Shown here piece after piece: positions 54,120 to 63,350 of a stretch of DNA of 64,000 nucleotides. Source of the stretch: Mesorhizobium sp. J8 (lineage in GTDB: Bacteria > Pseudomonadota > Alphaproteobacteria > Rhizobiales > Rhizobiaceae); NCBI RefSeq assembly GCF_016591715.1, contig NZ_AP024109.1, positions 372,001 to 436,000 of the forward strand, written 5' to 3'. Both the position numbers and the translations under genes were made by a program. The first letter of the stretch is position 1. Each line of letters starts with the position of its first letter. Below the pieces are notes generated by a model. The model was not told the DNA's origin. It searched no databases and saw only the letters and a list, made by a program, of their open reading frames with translations.

Positions 54120-55574
54120 TCATTCCTTCGCCGCTCCAGCTGCCTTGATGTCCAGCAGCCCATAGCCGAAATCATTGTCCCGCCCCTTGGGCCCAAGATC
54201 CTTGGCGGTTGCGGCAAGCGCCTTCTCGATCTCGTCGGCCGTGCGGTCCGGCGCGGCGTGGAGCAGGTTGGCGATGGCGCCGGACACGATCGCGGCGGCA
54301 AAGGACGTGCCGGTCACCACGTCCGAGCCGGCGCCGCTCGGCGCCACCATCTCGACGCCCGGCGCCGAGATGAAGACGTATGCGCCGCGATTGGCTTGCG
54401 GCATCAGCCCATCCTTGGCGTCGGTCGCCGTCACCGCGATCACGCCGTCGAAAGCGGCCGGGTAGCCATAGGGCGCCTTCGGGCCATTGTTGCCGGCGGC
54501 GGCCACCAGCACCGTGCCCATCGCCCGCGCATTGCGGCAGGCGGTGCCGAGCAGGTCGTTCTTCGGACCGACGAAGCTCATATTGATAATGCGCACATTT
54601 TTCTCGGCCGCCCAGTCGAGCGCCGACAGGATGACGTCCATGGTCGACTTGCCGCCTTCGAAGGCGCGCGCGTGATAGATTTTAGCGCCCGGCGCCATGC
54701 CTTCCAGCGGCCCGACGCCGGCGATCAACCCGTCGACCGAGGTGCCGTGGTCGCGCTTCTCGACCGGCACGTTGGGCATCGCGTCATATTGCTCGGCAAT
54801 GACGCCGGCAAGCGCAGGGTTGGTGTCGTCGATGCCGGTATCGATGACGGCGACCCGCACATTCTCGCCGCTTGCTTGTTTGGCGTCGAGCGCGATGCGG
54901 TCGAAGGCATAGTTCACGATGCCGGCGGCCTGCTGCAGCGTGTAGATATGGTTGGGCTCGCGCCGCTGCGTGCGGCCATCGGCGGCGAGCTGCGCCAGCA
55001 CCACCCCGACCGGTCGCCCGTCGGTGATGCCGAAGCGCACCAGAGTGGTGCCGAGCAGCCGCGACTGGCGCTGCGAGCGCACCTGCAAGCCGAAGGAATT
55101 GGCGATCTGCTGCACCACGCCGGCATCGCCGGCGACCGTCACCAGCACCTCGTCGGGCACGAATTCGCCGGCAATTGCGCGCGGCGGCTCGGCAACGTTG
55201 AGGCCTTGCGGCACGGTGACGGGGCCGCTCGGCGCCGGAGCGGGCGGCGGTGTGTTGCCGGAACCGTTCGATGAGGATGTGCCGTTGGACGGCGCGGGCG
55301 TTTGTGGAGCTGCACTCGCCGGCGGGTTCGGGAACAGATCGACGATCAGCGCCGGCAGGAGCACCGCACCGCCCGTGGCCGTGCCGTTGCTCGGCGCACC
55401 ACCGTTGCCCGTGGGGCCGCCGTCCTTGTCGCATTCGCCGCCTGCCGCCGTCGTGCGGTTCAGGCAATCGAGCTGTTTTTGCGTCAGGTTCGGATCATTG
55501 GTCTGCGCGAACGCAGGCGCGGCGACAAATGTCGCCGTGAGGATCATCGAATGAATGACCGCTTTAGCCGCCAT
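54120..55574 (-). CDS. Secreted S8 (subtilisin-like) serine protease
   Basis: 484 residues. The signal peptide is followed by a Cys pair (37, 48), a low-complexity Gly/Asn/Ser/Pro stretch (52-118), a prodomain-like segment (about 138-215, DEVLVTVAGDAG...REPNHIY) and the catalytic domain with Asp245 (VAVIDTGIDD), His276 (RDHGTSVDG), Asn362 and Ser424 (TGTSFAAAIVSG). The His motif HGTSVDG deviates from the usual HGTHVAG. The ATG at 55574 overlaps the anti-sigma gene by 11 bp, so it is the third cistron of a sigma/anti-sigma/protease operon. Confidence 0.9.
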   Translation of the reverse strand: MAAKAVIHSMILTATFVAAPAFAQTNDPNLTQKQLDCLNRTTAAGGECDKDGGPTGNGGAPSNGTATGGAVLLPALIVDLFPNPPASAAPQTPAPSNGTSSSNGSGNTPPPAPAPSGPVTVPQGLNVAEPPRAIAGEFVPDEVLVTVAGDAGVVQQIANSFGLQVRSQRQSRLLGTTLVRFGITDGRPVGVVLAQLAADGRTQRREPNHIYTLQQAAGIVNYAFDRIALDAKQASGENVRVAVIDTGIDDTNPALAGVIAEQYDAMPNVPVEKRDHGTSVDGLIAGVGPLEGMAPGAKIYHARAFEGGKSTMDVILSALDWAAEKNVRIINMSFVGPKNDLLGTACRNARAMGTVLVAAAGNNGPKAPYGYPAAFDGVIAVTATDAKDGLMPQANRGAYVFISAPGVEMVAPSGAGSDVVTGTSFAAAIVSGAIANLLHAAPDRTADEIEKALAATAKDLGPKGRDNDFGYGLLDIKAAGAAKE

Positions 55575-56229
55575 CGGCCGGTTTCCTTCCCTGCACCACA
55601 GCATCCGCGAAAGGCTGGGCGGCAACAAGGCCGACGAGCCTGTCGTAATCGGCAGCTGTGCTGGCCGGGATCGTCAGGTGGAACACGCCGTCCGCGGTCG
55701 GGCCGCTGGCGATCTTCAACCCGTTCTGGCCGAGGAAGGCGGCGATATCGGCCATCTTGGCATCCGGCTTGAACTTCACCAGCGCGAAAGGCAGCTTCGC
55801 CAGATCCTCCTGGGCGCCGGCCACCTCGAAGTCGTTGCCCTTGCCGCCCGGCCGTTCGAAGGACTGCGCGATGACCAGCGCAAGCAGCACCGCTGCCGCG
55901 GCCCAGGCGACGCCGGCAGGCATTGCCGTCACCCGGCCGAAGAGTTTTGCCAGCCAGGATTGGCCGGGCGCGCGCACGGGGCCGGCCTCGGCGTCGAGCG
56001 CCCTGGTAAAACGGCTCAGGGCATCGGCTGGCGGGCGGATCGCCTCGTTGGCGGCGGCGGTGCCGGAGAATTCGGCCTCGGCCTCGCCAAGGGCGGCAAG
56101 CGCCGCCGGATCGGTGGCCAGCCATTCCTCGACGGCTTCCAATTCGGCGCCTTCCAGCGAGCCGTTCAGATAGAACGGCAGCAGCGTCTCCATCTCGTCG
56201 CGGCGCGACATCTTTTCAGCGGCACTCAT
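55564..56229 (-). CDS. Membrane anti-sigma factor with prodomain-like periplasmic domain
   Basis: 221 residues. The N-terminal cytoplasmic helical part (ETLLPFYLNGSLEGAELEAVEEWLATDP) is the anti-sigma type without a His/Cys zinc site. One TM helix runs at about 104-124 (GVAWAAAAVLLALVIAQSF). The periplasmic C-terminus (about 148-213) reads ALVKFKPDAKMADIAAFLG...GVFHLTIP...FADAVV, a pattern typical of subtilisin prodomains. Start and sigma stop overlap as ATGA. It should hold the sigma factor at the membrane. Its outer domain may bind the protease encoded next. Confidence 0.85.
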   Translation of the reverse strand: MSAAEKMSRRDEMETLLPFYLNGSLEGAELEAVEEWLATDPAALAALGEAEAEFSGTAAANEAIRPPADALSRFTRALDAEAGPVRAPGQSWLAKLFGRVTAMPAGVAWAAAAVLLALVIAQSFERPGGKGNDFEVAGAQEDLAKLPFALVKFKPDAKMADIAAFLGQNGLKIASGPTADGVFHLTIPASTAADYDRLVGLVAAQPFADAVVQGRKPADGG

Positions 56230-56792
56230 GGCCACCCCCTGTCGTAACCGGCGGCCTTCAGCGCTTCGCCGAGTTTCTTGCGGGCGTAGAACATCCTGGT
56301 CTTGACGGTCGCGACCGGAATGCCGAGCACCTCGCCGATCTCGGTCACCGACTGGCCGTGGTAATAGGCAAGATCGATCACCGTGCGGTGTTCCTCAGCC
56401 AAGGCATCGACGAAGCGGCGCAAGGCGGCAGCCTTGTCCTCCTTCATGGTGACGATTTCCGGCGTGTCGGCGCCGTCGGGGACTTGCGCCGCGTCGTCGT
56501 CGTCGATCCAATCTTCCTTCTTCTTGCGCAGCAAGGACAGCGCCTTGAAGCGGGCGATGCCGAGCAGCCACGTCGAAACTTCGGAGCGGCCCTCAAAGCT
56601 GGGCGCTTGTTTCCAAAGCTCGAGAAAAACCTCGTTCGCGATATCGTCGGCCATCATTTCCGATCCCGTCTGGCGCGCCACGAAGCGGTAGATCCGCGCG
56701 TGGTGACGCATGAACAGGAGCCGAACGGCGGCCCGGTCGCCCTTCGCGACCCGGTCTACAAGCGCGCGATCGGTTTCCGTCGCCGCATTCAT
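56226..56792 (-). CDS. ECF RNA polymerase sigma factor
   Basis: 188 residues. Region 2 is LFMRHHARIYRFVARQTGS...DIANEVFLELWKQAPSFEGRSEVSTWLLGIARFKALSLLR. Region 4 is ALAEEHRTVIDLAYYHGQSVTEIGEVLGIPVATVKTRMFYARKKLGEAL. The linker is acidic (DDDD). I start it at ATG 56792, the first Met giving a typical ECF N-terminus. A GTG at 56852 would add 20 residues. It heads the cassette with its anti-sigma and protease, and target promoters probably include its own. Confidence 0.9.
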   Translation of the reverse strand: MNAATETDRALVDRVAKGDRAAVRLLFMRHHARIYRFVARQTGSEMMADDIANEVFLELWKQAPSFEGRSEVSTWLLGIARFKALSLLRKKKEDWIDDDDAAQVPDGADTPEIVTMKEDKAAALRRFVDALAEEHRTVIDLAYYHGQSVTEIGEVLGIPVATVKTRMFYARKKLGEALKAAGYDRGWP

Positions 56793-56918
56793 GGCCGGTC
56801 GAGCCGCCTGGCTCCTCGAAGCTCTGTCGCTGATCGGTCCAAAAAGGTTCACCCTCCGCCAAGGATTTTCGGAGGCTAACCGAAGAGAAGGGAGGTTGCC
56901 AGTAGGGGCAGGGCGCCT

Positions 56919-57064
56919 CCCTTCTCCCCTTGTGGGAGAAGGTGGCCGCGAAGCGGCCGGATGAGGGGTGTTCCAGGGAAAGCCAGCGTCTCACTCCGCT
57001 GGAACACCCCTCATCCGTCTCGGCGCTGCGCGCCGATCCACCTTCTCCCACAAGGGGAGAAGGA
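56919..57064. repeat. 146-bp nested inverted repeat
   Basis: The outer arms ccttctccccttgtgggagaagg and its complement (56920-56945 with 57038-57063) enclose an inner pair atgaggggtgttcc/ggaacacccctcat. It is a rhizobial mosaic element lying upstream of the sigma gene and downstream of the broken phosphodiesterase gene. The 283-bp gap holds no other gene. Confidence 0.8.
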
Positions 57065-57075
57065 GAGGGCCGCGC

Positions 57076-57915
57076 TTACCCCAAAAACACCTTCGCCTTC
57101 ATCGTCTCGGGGATCGTCACCCCAAGCCGGCTCAGCACCGTGGGCGCGAGCTGCAGCTGATCGAGCCGCGTGTCGGCCTCGGGGCCTTTGGCCGGCCCGA
57201 AATAATAGAGCGCGAAATCCTGCATCTCGTCGTCATGGCCGCCATGGTGGCCCCGGTCGGTCTGGCCATGGTCGGCCGTGACGATCACTTCATAGCCGGC
57301 TTGTCGCCATTGCGGCAGGAAGGCGGCGAGCATCCCGTCCATGGCTTAGCAGGCATGATCCATCTCGTGGCAGTCATGGCCGAAACGATGACCCATCGAG
57401 TCCAGCGTGCAGGTGTGCAGGATGCCGTAGTCGATGCGGTGGCGCTTGGTCAGCATGGTCAGCGTCGCGAAAAGGTCGACGTCGCTCGGCGTCATCTGGT
57501 TCTTGAGGTTGTAGCCGGTCATGGTGTGGAAGCGGCCATGCGTGATCGGTCCGCTTGGATCGTCGAACTCCATGTCCTCGACGAGATCGAACGGATACGA
57601 GCGGAAGAATTCCGACCAATAGGAATGGGTCACCGCGCCCGTCTTGCCGCCGGCCTTGCTCACTTCCGAGAAGATATCCGGCTGGGTGACGCGAAAGCGG
57701 TTCTCGTTGGACAGGATGCCGTGCACCTGCGGCGTCACCCCGGTGTGGATCGAGGCGTAGCAGCAGGCCGAGGTCGACGGCAGCACGGAGCGCATCTTCC
57801 ACACCTGCGCTTCGCCCGATTGCGCCCAGCCCTCGAGATTGCCCATCAGCCGGCGCCAGTTCCGGTAGGGCACGCCGTCGAGGATGATGAGCAGCAGTTT
57901 GGATTTGAGCGCCAC
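57076..57915 (-). pseudogene. Nucleotide pyrophosphatase/phosphodiesterase gene split by an in-frame TAA
   Basis: The first 189 codons (57915-57349) encode an AlkP-superfamily phosphodiesterase: LLIILDGVPYRNW (metal Asp), the nucleophile region VLPSTSACCYASIHTGV, and LDSMGHRFGHDCHEMDHAC. A TAA at 57348-57346 then stops the frame. The same frame resumes directly with MDGMLAAFLPQWRQAG and the second metal motif VIVTADHGQTDRGHHGGHDDE to the true end at 57076. Without the stop it would be 280 residues. A single base change (for example TAC or TAT to TAA) explains it. The truncated product lacks half the metal site. It lies downstream of the peptide transporter operon on the same strand. Confidence 0.85.
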
Positions 57916-57949
57916 GAAACGTCCCTGTGATTGTTCTTCGAAACGAAAA

Positions 57950-57976
57950 CGCCGCGTGTCGCGCGGACACGCGGCG
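57950..57976 (-). terminator. Intrinsic terminator after binding-protein gene 1
   Basis: Read on the minus strand, CGCCGCGTGTC-CGCGC-GACACGCGGCG is followed by TTTTCGTTTCG, 21 bp past the stop at 57997. A strong stem with a T-run. Confidence 0.85.
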
Positions 57977-57996
57977 CTGCTTTGGATAGCCTGATA

Positions 57997-59586
57997 TCAG
58001 GCGTTCAGCCAGCACTCGCAGAGCGCGTAGCCGTCCATCATCTCGCCATTGGGGTTCTTCACCCAGCCGCTGACCTTCTTGGTGTTGGCGGCATCCACGA
58101 ACTGGTTGAAGAACGGCACGATCAGGCCGCCCTCGTCGCGCATCAGCATCGCCATGTCGCGGTAGATCGCCTTGCGCTTGGCCTGGTCCAGCTCGGCGCG
58201 CGCCGTGTAGAGCATCTTGTCGAATTCGGGCCGCTTGAAACGCGTGTCGTTCCAGTCGGCGGTCGACAGATAGCCGGTGGAATACATCTGCCCCTGGGTC
58301 GGCCGCCCGCCCCAGTAGGAGAGCGAGAAGGGCTGCTTGTTCCACACTTCCGACCAATAGCCGTCGCCGGGCTCGCGCTTGATCTCTATTTTGATGCCGG
58401 CTTTGGCGCAGGACTGTTGATAGAGTTGCGCCGCGTCGACCGCGCCCGGGAAAGCGACGTCCGAGGTACGCAGCAGGATCGAGCCGCTATGGCCCGACTT
58501 CTTGTAGGCCGCGGCCGCCTTTTCCGGATCGAACTTGCGCTGCTCGATGTCGGCGGAAAACAGCGGATAGGCTTCGTTGATCGGGAAGTCGTTGCCGACC
58601 GAGCCATAGCCGCGCAGGATCTTGTCCAGCATCTCCTCGCGGTCCATGGCGAGCTTCAGCGCCATCCTGAGGTCATTGTTGTCGAAGGGCGCGGTGTCGC
58701 AGAACATGTTGAACGGGTAGTAGCCGCGCCCCGCCACGTTCTCGATGCTGACGCCCGGCATGCGCTTCACCAGATCGACCACCTTGGGCTCGACGCGGTT
58801 GATGAGATGCACCTGGCCGCCCTGCAGCGCCGCAAGCCGGGCCGTCGGATCGTTGATCACGACGATCTCGATCTGGTCGGCATGGCCGGCCTTGTCGCCA
58901 CGCCAGTAATTGGCGAAGCGCTCGCCGCCATGCTTCACGCCGGGCTGGTTGACGGCAACCTTGTACGGGCCGGCGCTGATGCCGGCATTCGGATTGTCCT
59001 TGCCGCCGTTCGGCTGGATGACGAGGTGGTAGTCGGCCATCAGATAGGGGAAGTCGGCATCGGCGTCGCCGAGCGTCACCACCACCTCCTTGCCGTCGGC
59101 CTTGATGGTCTTGATGTTCTTCAGGATGCCGAGCGCGCCGGATTTCGACTTCTCGTCGGCATGGCGCTCGAGCGTGGCGACGACGTCTTGCGCCGTCACC
59201 GTCTTGCCGTTGTGGAATTCGATGCCGTCGCGAATCTTCATCGTCCAGGTCTTGGCGTCGGCCGAAGCGCCGATCTCCTCGGCGATCAGGTTCTCGACTC
59301 CGCCCTCGGGCGTCAGCCGAACGAGGAATTCGCCCCACTGCTTGCAGAAATTGTAGGTCACCTGGCTGAGATTCAGCGCCGGGTCGAGGCTGTTGGTCGA
59401 CTCACCACCTTGCAGGCCGGCCCTGATGATGCCGCCCTTGACCGGGGTTGCCGCGAAAGCCTTGCCGGCCAGCGTCGTGGCCAGCGCCGCCGACACGCCG
59501 AGCGCCGCCGCGCGGCCGAGGAAATCGCGCCGCGATATCCTGCCCTTGCCGGCGAGTTCGGCGAGATGATCGAGTTCCGTCTGCAT
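57997..59586 (-). CDS. Peptide-type ABC transporter substrate-binding protein 1
   Basis: 529-residue family-5 (DppA/OppA-like) binding protein. A twin-arginine signal SRRDFLGRAAALGVSAALATTLAGKAFA suggests Tat export. The mature part carries IRDGIEFHNGKTVTAQDVVATLERH, RMALKLAMDREEML and RTSDVAFPGAVDAAQLYQQ. Last functional gene of the transporter cluster, 176 bp after the ATPase gene, with its own terminator. A paralog lies at the right edge. The ligand is unknown; a peptide or another small solute is possible. Confidence 0.92.
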   Translation of the reverse strand: MQTELDHLAELAGKGRISRRDFLGRAAALGVSAALATTLAGKAFAATPVKGGIIRAGLQGGESTNSLDPALNLSQVTYNFCKQWGEFLVRLTPEGGVENLIAEEIGASADAKTWTMKIRDGIEFHNGKTVTAQDVVATLERHADEKSKSGALGILKNIKTIKADGKEVVVTLGDADADFPYLMADYHLVIQPNGGKDNPNAGISAGPYKVAVNQPGVKHGGERFANYWRGDKAGHADQIEIVVINDPTARLAALQGGQVHLINRVEPKVVDLVKRMPGVSIENVAGRGYYPFNMFCDTAPFDNNDLRMALKLAMDREEMLDKILRGYGSVGNDFPINEAYPLFSADIEQRKFDPEKAAAAYKKSGHSGSILLRTSDVAFPGAVDAAQLYQQSCAKAGIKIEIKREPGDGYWSEVWNKQPFSLSYWGGRPTQGQMYSTGYLSTADWNDTRFKRPEFDKMLYTARAELDQAKRKAIYRDMAMLMRDEGGLIVPFFNQFVDAANTKKVSGWVKNPNGEMMDGYALCECWLNA

Positions 59587-59708
59587 GTCCTGCCCCCTTT
59601 TTTGAGATTGATGTCGCGTGCCCTACCTGCCCGCAGCCGATCTTTCACGCTGCGCATTGCAGCCGCATGACAATGGCCGACCGGATACCGCTTGGGCGGC
59701 TTTCTCTT

Positions 59709-59762
59709 TGATCAGACGCAATTCCGGACGGAAAACCGCTTCACACTTTTCCTGGAATTGCT
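59709..59762. repeat. Rhizobial palindromic element
   Basis: gcaattccggacggaaaaccgcttcacacttttcctggaattgc is the same element family as the third palindrome of the 38074-38275 block, in inverse orientation. It lies immediately after the ATPase stop. Confidence 0.7.
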
Positions 59763-61418
59763 TCAGTTTCCGGCGCTTTCCATGCGCCGTCCTTTGATCG
59801 CCTTCTCCAGCCAGCCGATCTCCATCTCCGGCACGGAGGACAAGAGCAGATCCGTATAGGCGTCGAAAGGCGGCGTCAGCACCTTGCTCTTGGAGCCGTA
59901 GCGCACCACCTCGCCGCGGTACATCACCGCGATCGAATCGGCTATGGACTTCACCGTCGCCAGGTCATGGGTGATGAACAGATAGGCGACGTTTTCGATC
60001 TGCTGCAGATTGAGAAGCAGCTTGAGGATGCCGTGGGCGACCAGCGGGTCGAGCGCCGAGGTCACCTCGTCGCAGATGATCAGCTTCGGCTTCGCGGCGA
60101 GCGAGCGGGCGATGCAGACGCGCTGCTTCTGGCCGCCGGACAGCTCGGCCGGGTAACGGTCGACGAAACCCTTGCCCATCTCGATCTCGTCGAGCAGCTC
60201 TGCCACGCGCTTGTCGCGCTCGCGTCCCTTCATGCCGAAATAGAACTCCAGCGGCCGGCCGATGATGGTGCCCACGGTCTGGCGCGGGTTCATCGCCACG
60301 TCGGCCATTTGGTAGATCATCTGCAGTTGGCGCAGGTCCTCCTTCGGCCGGTCGGCCAGCCTGTTGGCGAGCGGCCTGCCGTCGAAGGTGACGGTGCCTT
60401 CCTCGGGCGGCAACAGGCCGGTGATGGCGCGCGCCAGCGTCGACTTGCCGGAGCCGCTCTCGCCGACGACGGCCAGCGTCTGTCCCGGATAGATGTCGAC
60501 CGAGACGTTCTTCAGCACCTTCACATGGCCACCGCCATAGGCTGCGGTCACATTCTTCACCGACAGGAAGGGCGTCGCGCCGGGCTGCTGTTCCTTGTGC
60601 TCGATCTCATGCACCGAAACCAGCGCGTTTGTGTATTCCTGGCGCGGCTCCTTGATGATCTGCCGCGTGCCGCCCCATTCGACCAGCCGGCCGTGGCGCA
60701 GCACCATGATCTCGTCCGAGACCTGGGCGACGACGGCAAGGTCATGCGTGATGTAGAGGGCCGCCACATGCGTGTCGCGGATAGCGTCCTTGATCGCCGC
60801 CAGCACGTCGATCTGCGTCGTCACGTCGAGCGCCGTGGTCGGCTCGTCGAAGACGATGAGGTCCGGCTCCGAGCAGAGCGCCATCGCCGTCATCACGCGC
60901 TGCAGCTGGCCGCCGGAGACCTGGTGCGGATAGCGCTCGCCGATCGTGTCGGGATTGGGCAGGCTGAGCTTCTTGAACAGCGCGACGGCTCGCTTCTCCG
61001 CCTCGGCGCGGGTCGCGGTGCCGTGCAGCATGGCGGCCTCGACCACCTGGTCGATCAGCTTGTGCGCCGGGTTGAAGGCGGCCGCCGCCGACTGCGCGAC
61101 ATAGCACACCTCGCGTCCGCGCAGCGCCCGCACGCCTTTCGGTCCGACCTTCAGGATGTCGCGGCCGTTGAGGATCACCTCGCCGCCGGTGATGCGCACG
61201 CCGCCGCGGCCATAGGCCATGGACGACAGGCCGATGGTCGATTTGCCGGCGCCGGATTCGCCGATCAGGCCCAAAACCTTGCCCTTCTCGAGCGTCAGCG
61301 AAACGTCGTGGACGAGCGTGATCGTCTTCGGCGCTTCGCCCGGCGGGTAGACGGTCGCCTCGATGCGCAGATTGCGGATGTCGAGGAGCTTGCCTGAATT
61401 TGCCTTGCTGTCGGCCAT
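59763..61418 (-). CDS. Dipeptide-type ABC transporter ATPase, two fused domains
   Basis: 551 residues with two ABC domains, equivalent to DppD and DppF in one chain. Domain 1: Walker [11 protein letters not shown], signature [11 protein letters not shown], Walker [13 protein letters not shown]. Domain 2: [11 protein letters not shown], signature [24 protein letters not shown] segment of about 20 residues links them. The ATG overlaps the permease stop (TGATG). It powers the two permeases upstream. Confidence 0.94.
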   Translation of the reverse strand: MADSKANSGKLLDIRNLRIEATVYPPGEAPKTITLVHDVSLTLEKGKVLGLIGESGAGKSTIGLSSMAYGRGGVRITGGEVILNGRDILKVGPKGVRALRGREVCYVAQSAAAAFNPAHKLIDQVVEAAMLHGTATRAEAEKRAVALFKKLSLPNPDTIGERYPHQVSGGQLQRVMTAMALCSEPDLIVFDEPTTALDVTTQIDVLAAIKDAIRDTHVAALYITHDLAVVAQVSDEIMVLRHGRLVEWGGTRQIIKEPRQEYTNALVSVHEIEHKEQQPGATPFLSVKNVTAAYGGGHVKVLKNVSVDIYPGQTLAVVGESGSGKSTLARAITGLLPPEEGTVTFDGRPLANRLADRPKEDLRQLQMIYQMADVAMNPRQTVGTIIGRPLEFYFGMKGRERDKRVAELLDEIEMGKGFVDRYPAELSGGQKQRVCIARSLAAKPKLIICDEVTSALDPLVAHGILKLLLNLQQIENVAYLFITHDLATVKSIADSIAVMYRGEVVRYGSKSKVLTPPFDAYTDLLLSSVPEMEIGWLEKAIKGRRMESAGN

Positions 61419-62239
61419 CAGCCGCGCCCTCCCTTCAGGCTCGTCGTGCGGTTGAGCACCCAGTCGGCGACGAGGTTGACGGAGATCGCCAGCACCGCGA
61501 TCGCGGCCGCCGGGATCAGCGCCGCCGGAATGCCGAAGACGATGCCGTCCTTGTTCTCCTTGACCATGCCGCCCCAGTCCGAATCCGGCGGCTGCACACC
61601 GAGGCCGAGGAAGGACAGCGCCGACAGGAAGAGCACAGCGAAGATGAAGCGCACGCCGAGTTCCGCCACCAGCGGCGACAGCGCGTTGGGCAGGATCTCG
61701 CGGAAGATGATCCAGGCCTTGCCTTCGCCGCGCAGCTTGGCCGCCTCCACGAAATCCATGACGTTGATGTCGACGGCGACGGCGCGCGACAGGCGGTAGA
61801 CGCGGGTGGAATCGAGGATGCCCATGACCAGGATCAGCGTCAGCGTGTTGGTCGGCAGCACCGACAGGACGACGAGGCCGAAGATCAGCGTCGGGATCGA
61901 CATCAGAAGGTCGACGAAGCGCGACAGCAGCGTGTCGAACCAGCCGCCGAAGACAGCCGCCGTGAAACCGAGGATCGAGCCGAGCGAGAAGGACAGCGCC
62001 GTCGCCGCCACCGCGATCTCCATGGTGATGCGCGCGCCGTAGATCATGCGCGAGATAAGATCGCGGCCGAGATTGTCGGTGCCCAGCCAGTGCGCCGCCG
62101 ACATCGGCTCCCAAACGTCACCGACGATCTCGCCATTGCCGTGCGGCGCCACCCAGGGCGCGAAGATGGCGCAGAACGCGAAAGCGCCGGTCAGGATCAG
62201 CCCGATCCACGCGGTGACTGGGATTTGTCGTAGCGCCAT
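61418..62239 (-). CDS. Peptide-type ABC transporter permease (DppC-like)
   Basis: 273-residue inner-membrane permease: N-terminal TM (WIGLILTGAFAFCAIFAPWVAP), the HWLGTDNLGRDLISRMIYGARI signature of DppC proteins, and the EAA loop AAKLRGEGKAWIIFREILPNAL. It lies 51 bp after the DppB-like gene and overlaps the ATPase by one base. Confidence 0.94.
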   Translation of the reverse strand: MALRQIPVTAWIGLILTGAFAFCAIFAPWVAPHGNGEIVGDVWEPMSAAHWLGTDNLGRDLISRMIYGARITMEIAVAATALSFSLGSILGFTAAVFGGWFDTLLSRFVDLLMSIPTLIFGLVVLSVLPTNTLTLILVMGILDSTRVYRLSRAVAVDINVMDFVEAAKLRGEGKAWIIFREILPNALSPLVAELGVRFIFAVLFLSALSFLGLGVQPPDSDWGGMVKENKDGIVFGIPAALIPAAAIAVLAISVNLVADWVLNRTTSLKGGRG

Positions 62240-62290
62240 TCGCCTCAGTTCCCCTTCTCTTGCGTCCGGCCCGTCATTTCGGATGCCCCG

Positions 62291-63250
62291 TCACTTTGGA
62301 TGCCGCAGCCGCGGATTGGCCACGATGGCGGCGATATCGGCGACGATGTTGAGCGTGATGTAGACCGCGGCGAAGATCAGGCCGACCGCCTGCACCACCG
62401 GCACGTCGCGTTTGGCGACATGGTCGACCAGATATTGCCCCATGCCGGGATAGACGAAGATCACCTCCACCACGACGACGCCGACGATGAGATAGGCGAG
62501 GTTGAGCATGACGACGTTGACGACCGGCGCGATCGCGTTCGGAAACGCGTGCTTGCGGATGATGTCGAAGGGTTTCAGCCCCTTGAGCTCGGCCGTCTCA
62601 ATATAGGCCGATTGCATGACGTTGAGGATCGCCGCGCGCGTCATGCGCATCATATGGGCGAGCACGACCAGCGTCAGCGCGGTGGCCGGCAGCACCACGG
62701 CCTGCAGCCTTTCGAGAAAAGGCGTTGAGTCGTCCACCGTCGAGATGCTCGGGAAGATCTGCCAGTGCACGGCAAACACGAAGATCAGCACATAGCCGAT
62801 GAAGAATTCCGGGAACGATGTCGAGGCCAGCGCCAGGCCGGAGATCAGCTTGTCGACGAAGCCGTTGCGATAGCGCACCGCGATCAGGCCGAGGATGATC
62901 GCCAGCGGCACCGCGACGATCGCCGCGCAGGCGGCCAGGAACAGCGTGTTCTTCAGCCGGGTGCTGATCGAGCTCGCAATATCGAGCCCGCTCGACTGCG
63001 CCGTGCCGAAATCGCCATGCAGGATGCCCCAAAGCCAGTGCACGTAGCGTAGCCAGGCCGGGTCGTTGAGCCCGAGCTGCTCGCGCAGGTTGGCCAGCGC
63101 CTCCGGCGTCGCCGACTGGCCGAGGATCGCCTGGGCGACGTCGCCCGGCAGGATCTGCGTGCCGGCGAAGATCAGCACGGAAACGGCCAAAAGAAGAACA
63201 AGGCCCAGCAAGATGCGCTGAGCGACCAATCTCAGGATCGGAGACGACAT
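62291..63250 (-). CDS. Peptide-type ABC transporter permease (DppB-like)
   Basis: 319-residue permease: N-terminal TM (RILLGLVLLLAVSVLIFAGTQILPGD), then ANLREQLGLNDPAWLRYVHWLWGILHGDFG typical of DppB, and the EAA region AELKGLKPFDIIRKHAFPNAIAP. It follows binding protein 2 after 100 bp containing two hairpins. Confidence 0.94.
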   Translation of the reverse strand: MSSPILRLVAQRILLGLVLLLAVSVLIFAGTQILPGDVAQAILGQSATPEALANLREQLGLNDPAWLRYVHWLWGILHGDFGTAQSSGLDIASSISTRLKNTLFLAACAAIVAVPLAIILGLIAVRYRNGFVDKLISGLALASTSFPEFFIGYVLIFVFAVHWQIFPSISTVDDSTPFLERLQAVVLPATALTLVVLAHMMRMTRAAILNVMQSAYIETAELKGLKPFDIIRKHAFPNAIAPVVNVVMLNLAYLIVGVVVVEVIFVYPGMGQYLVDHVAKRDVPVVQAVGLIFAAVYITLNIVADIAAIVANPRLRHPK

Positions 63251-63281
63251 CGGCTACCCGCAATGGTGAAGAAGGGATGAC

Positions 63282-63342
63282 ACCCGCCCTTCGGGCGGGC
63301 CATGAAAGCCGGGAAGGGCCGGCTCGCGCCGGCCCTTCCTTT
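63282..63342 (-). terminator. Two hairpins between binding protein 2 and the permease gene
   Basis: cccgcccttcgggcggg and aagggccggc-tcgc-gccggccctt lie in the 100-bp gap. Neither is followed by a strong T-run. They probably act as attenuators or mRNA stabilisers that keep the binding-protein message more abundant than the permease message. Confidence 0.5.
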
Positions 63343-63350
63343 GTCCTTCG

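Noticed and set aside
57346..57348. Programmed recoding of the TAA (selenocysteine, pyrrolysine or readthrough)
   Set aside because: TAA is not the codon used for either amino acid, no SECIS-like hairpin follows, and the family does not need a special residue there. A point mutation is simpler.
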